A stretch of 59,813 bases of DNA from an uncultured Saprospiraceae bacterium (GCA_937959275.1 CALGLU010000038.1:1-59813); one strand, 5' to 3'; shown: positions 8,523 through 18,045, numbered from the stretch's first letter. Notes: generated from the letters alone by a model not told the origin. Translations and numbers: made by a program.

Positions 8523-9074
8523 ATGAAAGGAGTAATCTGCTTTTTAACAACTTCACTATTCATCACATTTTTATTTTCTGGGTGCCAAAAAGATTTGGGT
8601 GAGCCAATCAAAGATCTTAAAGGAAAGGCTAAAGCTGGTCTTATTGGGATGCCATTTGGAGGTACATCTTGTCCTGGCAATATTGGTATACCATTATTCG
8701 CAGGTCAATTCGAACCAGCAGGTATGGTGACCTATTCTGTGCAGAATGATATGTTGATACTGTGTGCCGCCAGTACGTGTGATCTTTCAGAGCAACATAT
8801 TTTTGTTGGACTCGAAGAAGATCTTCCGACATCTGGAAATGGAGGACTTATCCCAGGACAATTTGCTAATGCGGATGGTGGCGAAAATTCAGCTTGGATT
8901 TTTGACTTGAGTAGCATCTCAACGAGTGTTGGACCTGGAGAAGAGTATTGTTTTGTCATTGCGTATCATGCCGTTGGTTGTGGTGAGACAATTTGGGGTT
9001 TTGGTTTTGATAGAAGCAAGAAAGGGAATTGGTCATCTTATACTGAAGTTTGTGCAATCAATATTGACAATTAG
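8523..9074 (+). CDS. Putative lipoprotein of unknown function
   Basis: A 183-residue protein with a lipoprotein signal: a hydrophobic FLTTSLFITFLFSGC segment with lipidation expected at the cysteine of LFSGC. The mature part is Gly-rich and contains several cysteines (TSCPGN, LILCAASTCDLSEQ, EEYCFVIAYHAVGCGETIWGFGF), which could form disulfides in the periplasm or at the surface. I recognise no family. The gene is monocistronic, with a 400-bp upstream gap and a strong terminator 29 bp after the stop. A role as a small surface protein is inference. Confidence 0.7.
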   Translation: MKGVICFLTTSLFITFLFSGCQKDLGEPIKDLKGKAKAGLIGMPFGGTSCPGNIGIPLFAGQFEPAGMVTYSVQNDMLILCAASTCDLSEQHIFVGLEEDLPTSGNGGLIPGQFANADGGENSAWIFDLSSISTSVGPGEEYCFVIAYHAVGCGETIWGFGFDRSKKGNWSSYTEVCAINIDN

Positions 9075-9102
9075 ACAATACCAACTTAAAGACTTAATTT
9101 AT

Positions 9103-9134
9103 AAGCCCTAATGACTACTGTTGTTAGGGCTTTT
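9103..9134 (+). terminator. Rho-independent terminator of the lipoprotein gene
   Basis: Perfect 9-bp arms AAGCCCTAA (9103-9111) and TTAGGGCTT (9124-9132) with a 12-base loop are followed by TTTT. It lies 29 bp after the stop at 9074. Confidence 0.85.
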
Positions 9135-9256
9135 ATCGTTTTAAAATTTGGCTTTGGAGGTATTGTAGATGATTTATAGATTTGAGTATTTGTGACTGTA
9201 GTATCACTTGTTAGCTTGGTGATTTATGCAAAGCAAGCCATTTACTACTCTGACTC

Positions 9257-10750
9257 TCAATCAATTATTTTACTAAGGTCATGTATAAATAGCTTTTTAT
9301 CTTTTTTGGAATATAATCTATCACCCAGTAAATATGGGAACCCTAACACATTAAGTTCAGCAACAAGGCTATCAGTTTTATCAACTATATATGAGCTCTT
9401 ATCGCCACCTAGAAATAAGCTCATGTCATTCTCCATACCAATCTTAAACCACAAATCATCAGATTTACGATTATGGAATTGATTGGTTTTTTTTATAAAA
9501 TGATAGGTCATTTCTTTACCATTAAATAGACAAAACGAGTAATTTTCAAGTAAAGGAACAAATACCCCATTCTCAAATAGGTATGGATCAGTACCTGTAA
9601 ATCGTGGAAATTTCCCATAGGGATGGGTAGCCAAATTTATTTGATGTAGTATCTCTCCTGTTGAAGGGTGTATTTGGATTAATTTGCTTTTTGTAAGCAC
9701 ATCCAGTTGCTCATCAGAGACAAATTTAAAATCATAGATGTAGTCTTTTTTATCAAGCACTATGTCCTTGAGTATCACAATATCACCAGTTGACTTATTG
9801 ATTTTAGCAATATATGCTTGCCCAATATGAGAATAGCCTAGAGATGCTTCATCAGAGCCGCCTGTATTAAGTAGGTATAGATATTCCTGATGGTTAAACA
9901 AAAACATTTTGCTCATTTTATCTACAGGTAAATCAGATTCCCATACGGATTCGCCATCCATGTTGAATTTTATGATAGACTCATTTGCTTGATACATGTT
10001 TTGGTTTAATGTATCACCAACAATATTAGAACCCAGATTAAAATATCTTTTTTTCCCAACCCAAAAGTTAGCTTTGTCTTTACCAGTTTTTTGATCAATA
10101 GACCATCCTCCACCAGTTTTACAATTAATGAGGTGAACGCCTGAACCAGATACAATTATTGTAGAATCGGATACTGCAAAAGTTTCACGCCAACCAAATT
10201 TTCGTTCTAGTTCTCGCTCCCAAATTACTCTTCCGGTTGCTATATCCAATCCTTGTAGTTGACTTGTATTCCCACCTAGTGGTTTGAGTTTGTAACCAAT
10301 AACAACACCTAATTTTGTAAACGTATAAACGATCTGATTCCTAATTTCCCATAATTCTTTCCCAGTAGTAAGATCAACCATAACATTCTTAGCAGGCTTC
10401 TGCCTTATGAGGTACCTATTCTTAATATTGGATATTGTCTTATTAAAGTTTATTCTCTCTTGCCAATCAAAGGAGAATTTCTCTAAATCAAGCGATGAAA
10501 TATGGCCATTTGGCTTGTATCGATTCTTTTTGACCTCTCTTGTACGCAAGTATATTTTCTCTGCTAAAGAATCAAGATAGAAATGATAGACATCTTCCGA
10601 AAAACTTAATTCAGTTAAGGGTATTGGGGCTTTATCTGAAAGTTGATTGTCATTTTTATGTTCATCAGCTCTCTTCACAAGTATCGAAGAATCTTGGCTG
10701 ATAAGATTAGTCGCACCGAGTATAAACAGAAGTAAAGTCGAAAATTTCAT
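9257..10750 (-). CDS. Secreted PQQ-like beta-propeller repeat protein
   Basis: A 497-residue exported protein. Residues 1-19 (KFSTLLLFILGATNLISQ) are a signal peptide. The body carries PQQ-type propeller blades with the usual 'D-x-x-T-G-x-x-x-W' turns: VDLTTGKELWEIRN, LDIATGRVIWERELE, INKSTGDIVILKD and IHPSTGEILHQINL. BamB and PQQ-dependent dehydrogenases share this fold, but no PQQ or calcium ligand pattern stands out, so a binding or scaffolding role is more likely than catalysis. There is no T9SS sorting domain. It is monocistronic between two long gaps. The fold is fairly sure; function is unknown. Confidence 0.75.
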   Translation of the reverse strand: MKFSTLLLFILGATNLISQDSSILVKRADEHKNDNQLSDKAPIPLTELSFSEDVYHFYLDSLAEKIYLRTREVKKNRYKPNGHISSLDLEKFSFDWQERINFNKTISNIKNRYLIRQKPAKNVMVDLTTGKELWEIRNQIVYTFTKLGVVIGYKLKPLGGNTSQLQGLDIATGRVIWERELERKFGWRETFAVSDSTIIVSGSGVHLINCKTGGGWSIDQKTGKDKANFWVGKKRYFNLGSNIVGDTLNQNMYQANESIIKFNMDGESVWESDLPVDKMSKMFLFNHQEYLYLLNTGGSDEASLGYSHIGQAYIAKINKSTGDIVILKDIVLDKKDYIYDFKFVSDEQLDVLTKSKLIQIHPSTGEILHQINLATHPYGKFPRFTGTDPYLFENGVFVPLLENYSFCLFNGKEMTYHFIKKTNQFHNRKSDDLWFKIGMENDMSLFLGGDKSSYIVDKTDSLVAELNVLGFPYLLGDRLYSKKDKKLFIHDLSKIID

Positions 10751-11130
10751 TTGTAAAGTTTAGTCTTATTCATCAATGGCAACCGAAGCTCCGAAGTTCA
10801 TTATAATATAAAAATAACATAAATCACACGACTTTTACTATGATTGATGCCTACTTGGCACATCACATTTTGTTATGCTATTCTTGTTACTAGTCTTCCA
10901 AATCTCCCTATTAGCCTCCTTTTTTCTTATGTAGACAATTTGTAGGTTTCGATTATTGTGACTGTAGTCTTTATGTAGCGTCTTAATGGTGTACTTAGAA
11001 TTGAAATTTAAACCCGCATACCATGAATTACGAAATGAATACCGTGTTAAATCGAACTTTAAATGCCTTACCAATTTTGGCCATTTTTTCTTTGATGGTA
11101 TTCTTTATCGCTTCAGGGACTTTTGGGTAA
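10751..11130. other. Intergenic region, no convincing gene
   Basis: A minus-strand open frame at 10838-11074 (78 codons) has no recognisable motif and an Asn/Lys-rich composition as expected from AT-rich non-coding DNA; I do not call it. No terminator for the arginine operon is evident next to the argH stop. Confidence 0.4.
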
Positions 11131-12402
11131 TTAAATCAATTTCCTTAAAATCTCTGTATTTGCTAAATTACCCATACTACCCATATGGGTATGATCCAAA
11201 GACCGATCGGGCGAATACGTCCCATGTCCAATGTCAAATTTTATTTTGTTATAGGCTTCTCTAAAAGAGAGGCCTTTTTTGACTAAGCGATTGACATCTT
11301 CTACAGAATACAGATAATCATATTTAGGATCGTCAAGAATATCTTCTTTTACCTCTATCTTAGGAATGCAATACAAGGTGATATCTAGTATATCATTCAT
11401 CATATGAAGGGCCGGAAATAGAACTTCTTTCAATTGTTGAAAATCTCTATGATACCCAGAGATCAGATTGTGGCATATCATTGTAATCTGATTAGGCAAG
11501 GCAAGGAGCTGACTTGATTTAGCACGAATCAATTCAAACACATCTGGATTTTTCTTGTGTGGCATGATGGATGATCCTGTTGTCAGTTCATCAGGTAAAT
11601 GAATGAATCCATGATCTTGCCCACAATACAGACAAACATCCATGGCAAATTTATTTAATGTATAACAGATTGATGATAAGCTATTTGCAATTAAAAATTC
11701 AGTTTTACCTCTTGTCATCTGTGCATACATAGAGTTGTAGCATAAATTATCAAAGTCCAACAAATCTGTTGTTTCTTGGCGATCTAGTGGAAACGAATTA
11801 CCATAACCAGCGGCTGAGCCTAATGGGTTTTGATTGACTAAGGTCCGTGTCGATTGTAGCAATCTAAGGTCATCTACAATCGCCTCTGCAAACGAACCAA
11901 ACCATAAGCCGAATGAGGATACCATCCCCACTTGCATATGAGTATACCCAGGCATCAAGATGTCTTTATGTCGTTCACTTTTATCTACAAAGGCTAGCGC
12001 AATGGCTTCTAGCTTAATGGCGAATTCATCTATTTTATCTCGATAATATAATTTTAAGTCTAAAAGCACTTGATCATTTCTAGATCTTCCCGCGTGAATC
12101 TTTTTTCCAATATCACCAAGTTCGTTTGTTAATATAAATTCGATTTGTGAATGGATATCTTCGACACCTTCTTCTATCACAAAATTATTCGCTTTGATTT
12201 GTTCTAAAATTGTATCTAAAGTCTTGATGATTTGATTCAATTCTTCATCCGTCAACATCCCAATCTTATTGAGCATACGGGCATGAGCTTTTGAGCCTAG
12301 AGCATCGTATTGCGCCAATTCTAGGTCTAAAACGGCATCCTGACCAATGGTAAATCGCTCTATAAGCTTATCTGTAGAATCATCTGATTGCCAAAGTTTC
12401 AT
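11131..12402 (-). CDS. argH: Argininosuccinate lyase
   Basis: A 423-residue cytoplasmic lyase that splits argininosuccinate into arginine and fumarate, the last step of the pathway. The fumarase/aspartase superfamily signature is present as GSSIMPHKKNPD. Other conserved blocks are KIHAGRSRNDQVLLDLKL, MPGYTHMQVG and NPLGSAAGYGNSFPLDR, which bind substrate in ArgH. Length is somewhat below the ~455 of E. coli ArgH, the shortening being at the C-terminus. It is the last gene of the nine-gene arginine operon, 14 bp after the argE-like gene. Confidence 0.95.
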   Translation of the reverse strand: MKLWQSDDSTDKLIERFTIGQDAVLDLELAQYDALGSKAHARMLNKIGMLTDEELNQIIKTLDTILEQIKANNFVIEEGVEDIHSQIEFILTNELGDIGKKIHAGRSRNDQVLLDLKLYYRDKIDEFAIKLEAIALAFVDKSERHKDILMPGYTHMQVGMVSSFGLWFGSFAEAIVDDLRLLQSTRTLVNQNPLGSAAGYGNSFPLDRQETTDLLDFDNLCYNSMYAQMTRGKTEFLIANSLSSICYTLNKFAMDVCLYCGQDHGFIHLPDELTTGSSIMPHKKNPDVFELIRAKSSQLLALPNQITMICHNLISGYHRDFQQLKEVLFPALHMMNDILDITLYCIPKIEVKEDILDDPKYDYLYSVEDVNRLVKKGLSFREAYNKIKFDIGHGTYSPDRSLDHTHMGSMGNLANTEILRKLI

Positions 12403-12416
12403 ATTGTTTACTTAAG

Positions 12417-13481
12417 TCAAAACCTTAGGTCTTGTAATAATTGAATGTAAGTCTGTATGCCCTGTTTGATTTCTGAATGCTTAATGTATTCGTCTGCATT
12501 GTGTGATCTATTGGTATCACCCGGACCGATTTTGACACTCGGGCAGGTAAAAAAGACTTGGTCTGACATCGTATTCGATCCATAAGCATCTAGTCCAAGA
12601 GATCTACCTTTTTGAACAATTGGATGGCTGATAGGAATAGAGGAGGGCCGAAGTCTTAGCGAACGTGGTGTCAATTCTGCTGTGCAATTTTCACGCAAGA
12701 TATTCAAAATATCCTCGAAGGCGTATTGATCATTAATCCGACAGTCAATCACAAATTTACAAGCATCAGGGACAACATTGTGCTGGTAGCCAGCTTCGAT
12801 TTGGGTAACTGTTAATTTTACTCCACCAAGCCACTCACTTATCTTATCAAATTCGAAATTTTCGATCCACTGGATATCTTTCAACGCGTTATATATCGCA
12901 TTATCACCATATTGATTTGCAGCATGACCCGCCTTGCCTTTTGCTAGGCCATCAATGACGATAAGTCCCTTTTCAGCAACAGCCATCGCACATCCAGTCG
13001 GCTCACCTACAATAGCCAAAGCAGGCTCAATATCCAATTCGCGCAAGACTCTCTCCAGCCCATCTTTACCCGAAACTTCCTCCTCCGCTGAAGCAATAAA
13101 CACCAACTCAAATGCGGCTTGATCCTGCTGTTGAAAATGTAAAAACGTATGCAAGAGACTGACCAAACTGGCACCCGCATCATTGCTGCCCAAACCATAA
13201 ATTGTCTCTCCTAGCTCTTCTGCCCCAAACGGATCTTTTGTCCACCCCTCTGATACCTTGACTGTATCATGATGACTGTTTAGAACAACAATAGGCAGAT
13301 CCGATTGCCGACCCTGAGATGAAAAGCAGATGACATTATTCCCTATGCGCTGCACGGCCAATCCTTTATCTTTCAGATAGCTTTGCAAGACATCTGCTGT
13401 CCGATCCTCTTGCCTAGATAAGGAGGGTATAGCGATGAGCTGCTTCAATAAATCAATCGTTTCAGTTGTGTTGATTTGCAT
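12417..13481 (-). CDS. argE: M20 family deacylase (ArgE-type; acyl-citrulline/acyl-ornithine deacylase)
   Basis: A 354-residue zinc-dependent M20 hydrolase. The metal and catalytic motifs are visible: LNSHHDTVKV (metal His, catalytic Asp), GLGSNDAGASL (bridging Asp), SAEEEVSGKDG (catalytic Glu followed by a metal Glu) and VGEPTGCAMAVAEKG. In organisms with an N-acyl-ornithine carbamoyltransferase the natural substrate is N-acyl-citrulline rather than N-acetylornithine. Because that carbamoyltransferase sits in the same operon, this enzyme most likely releases citrulline for ArgG. It lies between argB (40-bp gap) and argH (14-bp gap). Whether the acyl group is acetyl or succinyl cannot be read from the sequence by eye. 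Confidence 0.88.
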   Translation of the reverse strand: MQINTTETIDLLKQLIAIPSLSRQEDRTADVLQSYLKDKGLAVQRIGNNVICFSSQGRQSDLPIVVLNSHHDTVKVSEGWTKDPFGAEELGETIYGLGSNDAGASLVSLLHTFLHFQQQDQAAFELVFIASAEEEVSGKDGLERVLRELDIEPALAIVGEPTGCAMAVAEKGLIVIDGLAKGKAGHAANQYGDNAIYNALKDIQWIENFEFDKISEWLGGVKLTVTQIEAGYQHNVVPDACKFVIDCRINDQYAFEDILNILRENCTAELTPRSLRLRPSSIPISHPIVQKGRSLGLDAYGSNTMSDQVFFTCPSVKIGPGDTNRSHNADEYIKHSEIKQGIQTYIQLLQDLRF

Positions 13482-13521
13482 CTATTTAATTTATAATCAA
13501 TTTTTTATATATGAAGAATAA

Positions 13522-14295
13522 TTATAATGTAAAGGTAGTGCCCGGACTTTTTTCGTGCACATAATTAATACCGCAGATGCTTACTTGGTCAGCTCCATTA
13601 CGCAACGCATGAAACACATTCTCCACCTTGGGAATCATCCCATCGCTAAAGATACCTGTTGAAATATAGTTTTTCGCAGCATCTTCAGTGACCAGTTTAA
13701 TAATTGAATTTGGATCATCCAAGCGCTCTAACACACCATTGTATTCAAAACAATATTTCAACGTAACACGATAATGTTCTGACATCGCCTGCGTGACTGC
13801 GGCAGCAATCGTGTCTGCATTTGTATTCAATAATTGACCTTGAGCGTTGTGAGTAATCGGGCAGAGGACAGGCACAACTTCTGCTCCTAAAAGTGAAACG
13901 AGTAGTCCATCATTTACCTTGTCAATGTCGCCCACAAATCCATAGTCCACAGCTCCCACTTCTCGTTTATGAGATTGGATAAGATTGCCATCAGCACCAC
14001 TCAAGCCAATCGCTTGGCAGGCTTTCGCTTGCAGTGAAGCGACAATCGTTTTATTGATCAACCCCGCATATGTCATCACAGCAATGTCCAGTGTCTCGGC
14101 ATCCGTTATACGCCGGCCCTCTATCATCTTGACTTCGATTCCCATTTTTTTGGATAACTCTGTCGCTGCTCTGCCGCCGCCATGCACCAATACTTTAGCT
14201 CCCTCGATCTTTTGGAAGGAGTTTAAAAACTGATCGAGTAGCTCCGAATCATTAATGATCTTCCCCCCAATTTTGACAATCGATAATCTTTCCAT
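13522..14295 (-). CDS. argB: Acetylglutamate kinase
   Basis: A 257-residue amino-acid kinase, close to the 258 of E. coli ArgB. It phosphorylates the gamma-carboxylate of N-acylglutamate using ATP, the second step of the acylated arginine route. Visible motifs are VKIGGKII at the N-terminus (phosphate-binding Lys), VHGGGRAATEL (glycine-rich loop, substrate Arg nearby), and LLNTNADTIAAAVTQAM in the ATP domain. The short N-terminus lacks the extra helix of arginine-inhibited hexameric kinases, so feedback inhibition may be absent; that is inference. It follows the HAD hydrolase gene by 7 bp. Confidence 0.93.
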   Translation of the reverse strand: MERLSIVKIGGKIINDSELLDQFLNSFQKIEGAKVLVHGGGRAATELSKKMGIEVKMIEGRRITDAETLDIAVMTYAGLINKTIVASLQAKACQAIGLSGADGNLIQSHKREVGAVDYGFVGDIDKVNDGLLVSLLGAEVVPVLCPITHNAQGQLLNTNADTIAAAVTQAMSEHYRVTLKYCFEYNGVLERLDDPNSIIKLVTEDAAKNYISTGIFSDGMIPKVENVFHALRNGADQVSICGINYVHEKSPGTTFTL

Positions 14296-14302
14296 TGAGC
14301 GA

Positions 14303-14977
14303 TTAATTTAAGAAATGTGTCAAGTCATCAATCGTCACATCAAGCCAATTGTCGATATGGTTCGTGACACCTGCCTCAAGCAAAGCGTCTTTGTGATCTA
14401 AGCCTACACCCAATAAAGGCACATTTAAGTTTTTTGCGGTTTTTACATCCCATAAGGCATCACCACATGACAATATGTTTTCGTAATGATTCACTTGAAA
14501 CATGCGCTTAGCTGCTTCTGCTGCAGCTTTAATTATCTCTTCTCTTGACTCGATTCGATTTGATGCGATGACGATACCCGGTTTATATTTTATACCTGGA
14601 TCAGATAATTTCTTTAATGCCGTTTCATACAGTGATCCTGTTGCAAAGGCTAAGTCCCAACCATCACAATTCCACACTTTCTTAATAAACTTTGCAGCAC
14701 CAGGGATTTCTTCTATGAGATCCAGTTCATTTAACTTAGCTATGACATGCTCCTGAAAAATATCAATATCATCAGTAGTGGCTTCTCGTTTGTGATTGAC
14801 CTCAAATATTGTTGAATAGACATGGTTGTCCGTCACATGCTTATAGCTATTCCAATCGCGATTCACCTTGTGGCATCCCGTTTTTTCAAATCCATATTCG
14901 ATGGACTCGCCATGTTGCTTTTCACTATTCGCTACTGTGCCATCAATATCGAATACAATTAAATTCCTGCCCATCAA
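14303..14977 (-). CDS. HAD superfamily hydrolase inside the arginine operon
   Basis: A 224-residue HAD hydrolase. Motif I is FDIDGTVANSE (nucleophile and acid/base Asp), motif II ATGS, and motif IV CGDALWDVKTAK; a helical cap follows motif I. The layout resembles the phosphoglycolate phosphatase/beta-phosphoglucomutase branch. It is tightly packed in the operon: 3 bp after argF' and 7 bp before argB, so it is surely co-transcribed. No arginine step needs a HAD phosphatase. Possibilities are repair of a damaged acyl-phosphate or carbamoyl-phosphate-derived product, or an unrelated passenger. Family firm, role unknown. Confidence 0.88.
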   Translation of the reverse strand: MMGRNLIVFDIDGTVANSEKQHGESIEYGFEKTGCHKVNRDWNSYKHVTDNHVYSTIFEVNHKREATTDDIDIFQEHVIAKLNELDLIEEIPGAAKFIKKVWNCDGWDLAFATGSLYETALKKLSDPGIKYKPGIVIASNRIESREEIIKAAAEAAKRMFQVNHYENILSCGDALWDVKTAKNLNVPLLGVGLDHKDALLEAGVTNHIDNWLDVTIDDLTHFLN

Positions 14978-14980
14978 TAA

Positions 14981-15922
14981 TTATTTTAGAAGTTTGTAAA
15001 TCACATGTTTTGCTGCATGCAGTCTGTTACCCGCTTGTTGGTAAATGACGGATTGTTCGCTATCCATCACACCATCTGTCACGACGACATTACGTCGCAC
15101 AGGTAAGCAGTGCATAAATTTGGCTTGATTTGTCAAGGCCATTTTTTTCTTGTTGATCATCCAGTTTTGGTCCTCAGAAAGAATCTGACCATACTGCTGG
15201 TAAGATGACCAGTTTTTGGTATAAATAATATCTGCGTCTTTGAAGGCACGTTGTTGATCATAATCTATTGCGCATCCTTGCGTGAATTCGTCTTTGAGTT
15301 CATAGCCTTCTGGATGAGTAATGGTCACTGCATGATCGGTCCTCGTTATCCATTGTAAGAAAGAATTGGAGACTGCTTGAGGAAGAGCTCGCGGGTGCGG
15401 TGCCCAGCTCAATACAACCTTTAAGGGGCGTTGATCAATCCTGTTTTCTTCAATGGTCATGAGGTCTGTTAAGGACTGCAAAGGATGAAAGATAGAAGAC
15501 TCCATATTGATAACTGGCACTTCTGCATGTTCCATAAAGTGTTGCATCAGCTCATCCCTATAATCGTCCTCTCGATCCTTGAGACCGGGAAAAGAGCGAA
15601 TAGCAACGATGTCGACATATTGACTGACAACCTTTGCGGCATCTTTTATATGCTCTGCTTTATCCATATTCATAATGACACCTGGCTCAATTTCCCATTT
15701 CCAACCTTCAGCTGCATTCATGCTGATGGTATGGATACCTAATTCTTTGGCGGCGTACTCAGTACTTAATCGTGTTCTGAGGCTTGGATTAAAAAAGATC
15801 AGTAGCATCTTTTTTCCTTTAAAGGGACTACTATCCAAAGAAGGATTTTGCTTCATCTCAATTGCCTCTTTGACAAGGATGTCGATATTCTCTATACTAT
15901 CTGCTGAATAAAAATCGGTCAT
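14981..15922 (-). CDS. argF': N-acetyl/N-succinyl-ornithine carbamoyltransferase
   Basis: A 313-residue carbamoyltransferase making N-acyl-citrulline from N-acyl-ornithine and carbamoyl phosphate. The carbamoyl-phosphate loop is NPSLRTRLST, followed by HPLQSLTDLMTI and HCLPVRRNVVV. The segment after the first loop, EGWKWEIEPGVIMNMD, and the long inserts are those of the Xanthomonas AOTC / Bacteroides SOTC group, not of plain OTCase. In that group one residue in this loop (Glu in AOTC, Pro in SOTC) sets acetyl versus succinyl preference. Here E and P are adjacent, so I cannot place the column safely by eye. Gene symbols argF' or argF'-like are used for both. It sits between argD (15-bp gap) and the HAD gene. 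Confidence 0.9.
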   Translation of the reverse strand: MTDFYSADSIENIDILVKEAIEMKQNPSLDSSPFKGKKMLLIFFNPSLRTRLSTEYAAKELGIHTISMNAAEGWKWEIEPGVIMNMDKAEHIKDAAKVVSQYVDIVAIRSFPGLKDREDDYRDELMQHFMEHAEVPVINMESSIFHPLQSLTDLMTIEENRIDQRPLKVVLSWAPHPRALPQAVSNSFLQWITRTDHAVTITHPEGYELKDEFTQGCAIDYDQQRAFKDADIIYTKNWSSYQQYGQILSEDQNWMINKKKMALTNQAKFMHCLPVRRNVVVTDGVMDSEQSVIYQQAGNRLHAAKHVIYKLLK

Positions 15923-15937
15923 TATTCGTTTAATTAT

Positions 15938-17083
15938 TTACTTAGTTGTAGCAGTAATGCTTTTCTTTAATGCCTTTATAAAATCAACTGTTTGTGTGTG
16001 ATTAATCGTTAGCGGTGGTAATAATCTCATGACTTTCTTATTAGATGAGCTACCCGTAAATACATGATTTTCGAAGAGCAAATGTTTACGTAAGTCAGCG
16101 ATTGGGTAATCAAATTCTAATCCTATCATCAAGCCTCTACCGCGCACGTCTTTAATTTCGGGGATTTGCTGCAATTCATGTATTAAAAATTCTCCTAACT
16201 TTCTAGCATGCGCCAATAGGTCTTCTTCTTGAATCACTTCAAGGACAGCAATACCAGCTGCACATGCCAAGTGATTACCTCCAAATGTAGAACCCAACAT
16301 CCCCTTCCAAGCAGGTATTTTAACTGAGTTAATCAAGACGCCACCTAGCGGAAAGCCATTGCCCATTCCTTTCGCCATCGTAATCACATCGGGTCTGATG
16401 CCACTCTGCTGAAACGCAAAGAAGTCACCAGATCTTCCGTAGCCGCATTGCACTTCATCTGCTATTAAGATTGTATCGGTTTTATTACAGGCGTGTTTGA
16501 TTTTTTGCAAATCTAAATCATCAATTTCATAAATGCCTCCGATGCCTTGTATTGGTTCTAATATCACAGCACAATAATCACCTTTTTCAAGATCCTTATA
16601 TAAGGCAGGGATATCAGCTAAGTTGTGATAGCTAACGTCAAAGCCTCTATTGATTGGAGCTGTAATAAGGTTGCTATCAGTGACATTGACAGCAGCAGAT
16701 GTGCGCCCATGAAATCCACCTTTAAGGCTAAGTATTTTTGTGCGCTTATTGTGAAAAGAAGCAAGTTTAAGTGCATTCTCATTTGCTTCAGCTCCAGAAT
16801 TACAAAAGAACAAATCATATTCACTAACACCGCTCGCCTTTTCGAGTTCTTCACAAAATGTTTTTTGCATCGTGTTTTGCACAGAATTTGAATAAAAGAC
16901 CATTTTTTCTGCTTGATCTTGAATCCGTTTGACATAGTGTGGATGGCTATGACCAATAGAGATGACAGCATGTCCGCCATAAAAATCGAGATACGGTTTG
17001 TCTTCTGCATCATAAACATAAGAGCCAGATGCCCGAACTGGTTCAATATCAAATAGACTATAGACGTCAAAGAGATTTATCAT
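15938..17083 (-). CDS. argD: Acetylornithine aminotransferase (class III PLP enzyme)
   Basis: A 381-residue PLP-dependent aminotransferase converting N-acyl-glutamate semialdehyde to N-acyl-ornithine with glutamate as donor. The PLP lysine is K238 in TMAKGMGNGFPLGGV and the cofactor Asp is in IADEVQCGYGRSG. The N-terminal YLDFYGGHAVISIGHSHP and NSGAEANENALKLA blocks are typical of ArgD. Length matches the family. Its start overlaps the argC stop by one base, so translation is probably coupled. In this pathway it may prefer the acyl group used by the co-encoded carbamoyltransferase. Confidence 0.94.
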   Translation of the reverse strand: MINLFDVYSLFDIEPVRASGSYVYDAEDKPYLDFYGGHAVISIGHSHPHYVKRIQDQAEKMVFYSNSVQNTMQKTFCEELEKASGVSEYDLFFCNSGAEANENALKLASFHNKRTKILSLKGGFHGRTSAAVNVTDSNLITAPINRGFDVSYHNLADIPALYKDLEKGDYCAVILEPIQGIGGIYEIDDLDLQKIKHACNKTDTILIADEVQCGYGRSGDFFAFQQSGIRPDVITMAKGMGNGFPLGGVLINSVKIPAWKGMLGSTFGGNHLACAAGIAVLEVIQEEDLLAHARKLGEFLIHELQQIPEIKDVRGRGLMIGLEFDYPIADLRKHLLFENHVFTGSSSNKKVMRLLPPLTINHTQTVDFIKALKKSITATTK

Positions 17084-18045
17084 TAGTATGCCATTGCTTT
17101 AAGGTTAAGGCCTGCAAGTTCATTGAAGCCAAAATGTAAATTCATGTTTTGAACTGCCTGACCGGATGCGCCTTTTAATAGGTTGTCAATCGCAGATACG
17201 ATGAAGGCTTTATTACCATGTTTTTCGACATGGACCAAGCATTTATTAGTATTCACGATTTGCTTTAAATGTATATTTTCTTCACTAACATGTGTAAATG
17301 CTTCGCTGGCATATGCATCATGATAGCATTGTTTGAGTTGATCTTCAGACAGGTCGATATCCGTATAGCAACTCATCAAAATCCCTCTTGTAAAATCTCC
17401 TCTTACTGGAATAAAATTAATGTCAGCCTCATACGACTCCTGGCACTGTGCGATGGTCTGATTGACCTCAGTGAGGTGTTGATGTGTAAAGGCTTTGTAA
17501 ACTGAGACATTATTATTGCGCCAGCTAAAGTGTGTGGTATCGAGCTTTGCTTGTCCAGCACCCGTAGCTCCGGTGATGCCGTGAAGGTGGATGTCTTGGG
17601 TGAGCAATTGTTTTTTTGCTAAGGGGAGCAGAGCTAATTGGATCGCTGTGGCAAAGCAGCCTGGGTTGGCGATGCGCTTATTCGTTTTAATGTCAGCACG
17701 ATTGAGTTCGGGTAGGCCGTACACAAAGCTATGCTGATCTTTTAATCTAAAGTCTCGACTGAGATCAATGATCGTTGTCGAATCAGGTACAGGATGATCT
17801 TGTAAAAATGTAGCAGACTGACCATGACCCTTGCATAAGAATATGACATCAACTGTAGAGTCGAACTCATTTGTAAAGACTAAGTCAGTTTCTCCAACTA
17901 AGTCCTGGTGTGTCTCATACACCTGCTTGCCAACTTGACTCTCACTCATAATATAATTGAGCTGAACCTCTGGATGATGTAGTAGTATTCTGATTAGTTC
18001 TCCTGCAGCAAATCCGCCACCGCCTACAATACCTGCATTAATCAT
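17083..18045 (-). CDS. argC: N-acetyl-gamma-glutamyl-phosphate reductase
   Basis: A 320-residue NADPH-dependent reductase of N-acylglutamyl phosphate. The N-terminal Rossmann motif is GIVGGGGFAAGELIRILL and the catalytic cysteine lies in ANPGCFATAIQLALLPL. The RGDFTRGILMSCY segment matches the conserved substrate-binding region. The length fits the shorter ArgC class. The gene overlaps argG by 4 bp upstream and argD by 1 bp downstream, so translation is tightly coupled through the cluster. Confidence 0.95.
   Translation of the reverse strand: MINAGIVGGGGFAAGELIRILLHHPEVQLNYIMSESQVGKQVYETHQDLVGETDLVFTNEFDSTVDVIFLCKGHGQSATFLQDHPVPDSTTIIDLSRDFRLKDQHSFVYGLPELNRADIKTNKRIANPGCFATAIQLALLPLAKKQLLTQDIHLHGITGATGAGQAKLDTTHFSWRNNNVSVYKAFTHQHLTEVNQTIAQCQESYEADINFIPVRGDFTRGILMSCYTDIDLSEDQLKQCYHDAYASEAFTHVSEENIHLKQIVNTNKCLVHVEKHGNKAFIVSAIDNLLKGASGQAVQNMNLHFGFNELAGLNLKAMAY

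Noticed and set aside
10838-11074. 78-codon minus-strand frame
   Set aside because: No motif, no signal peptide, AT-rich composition; likely chance.
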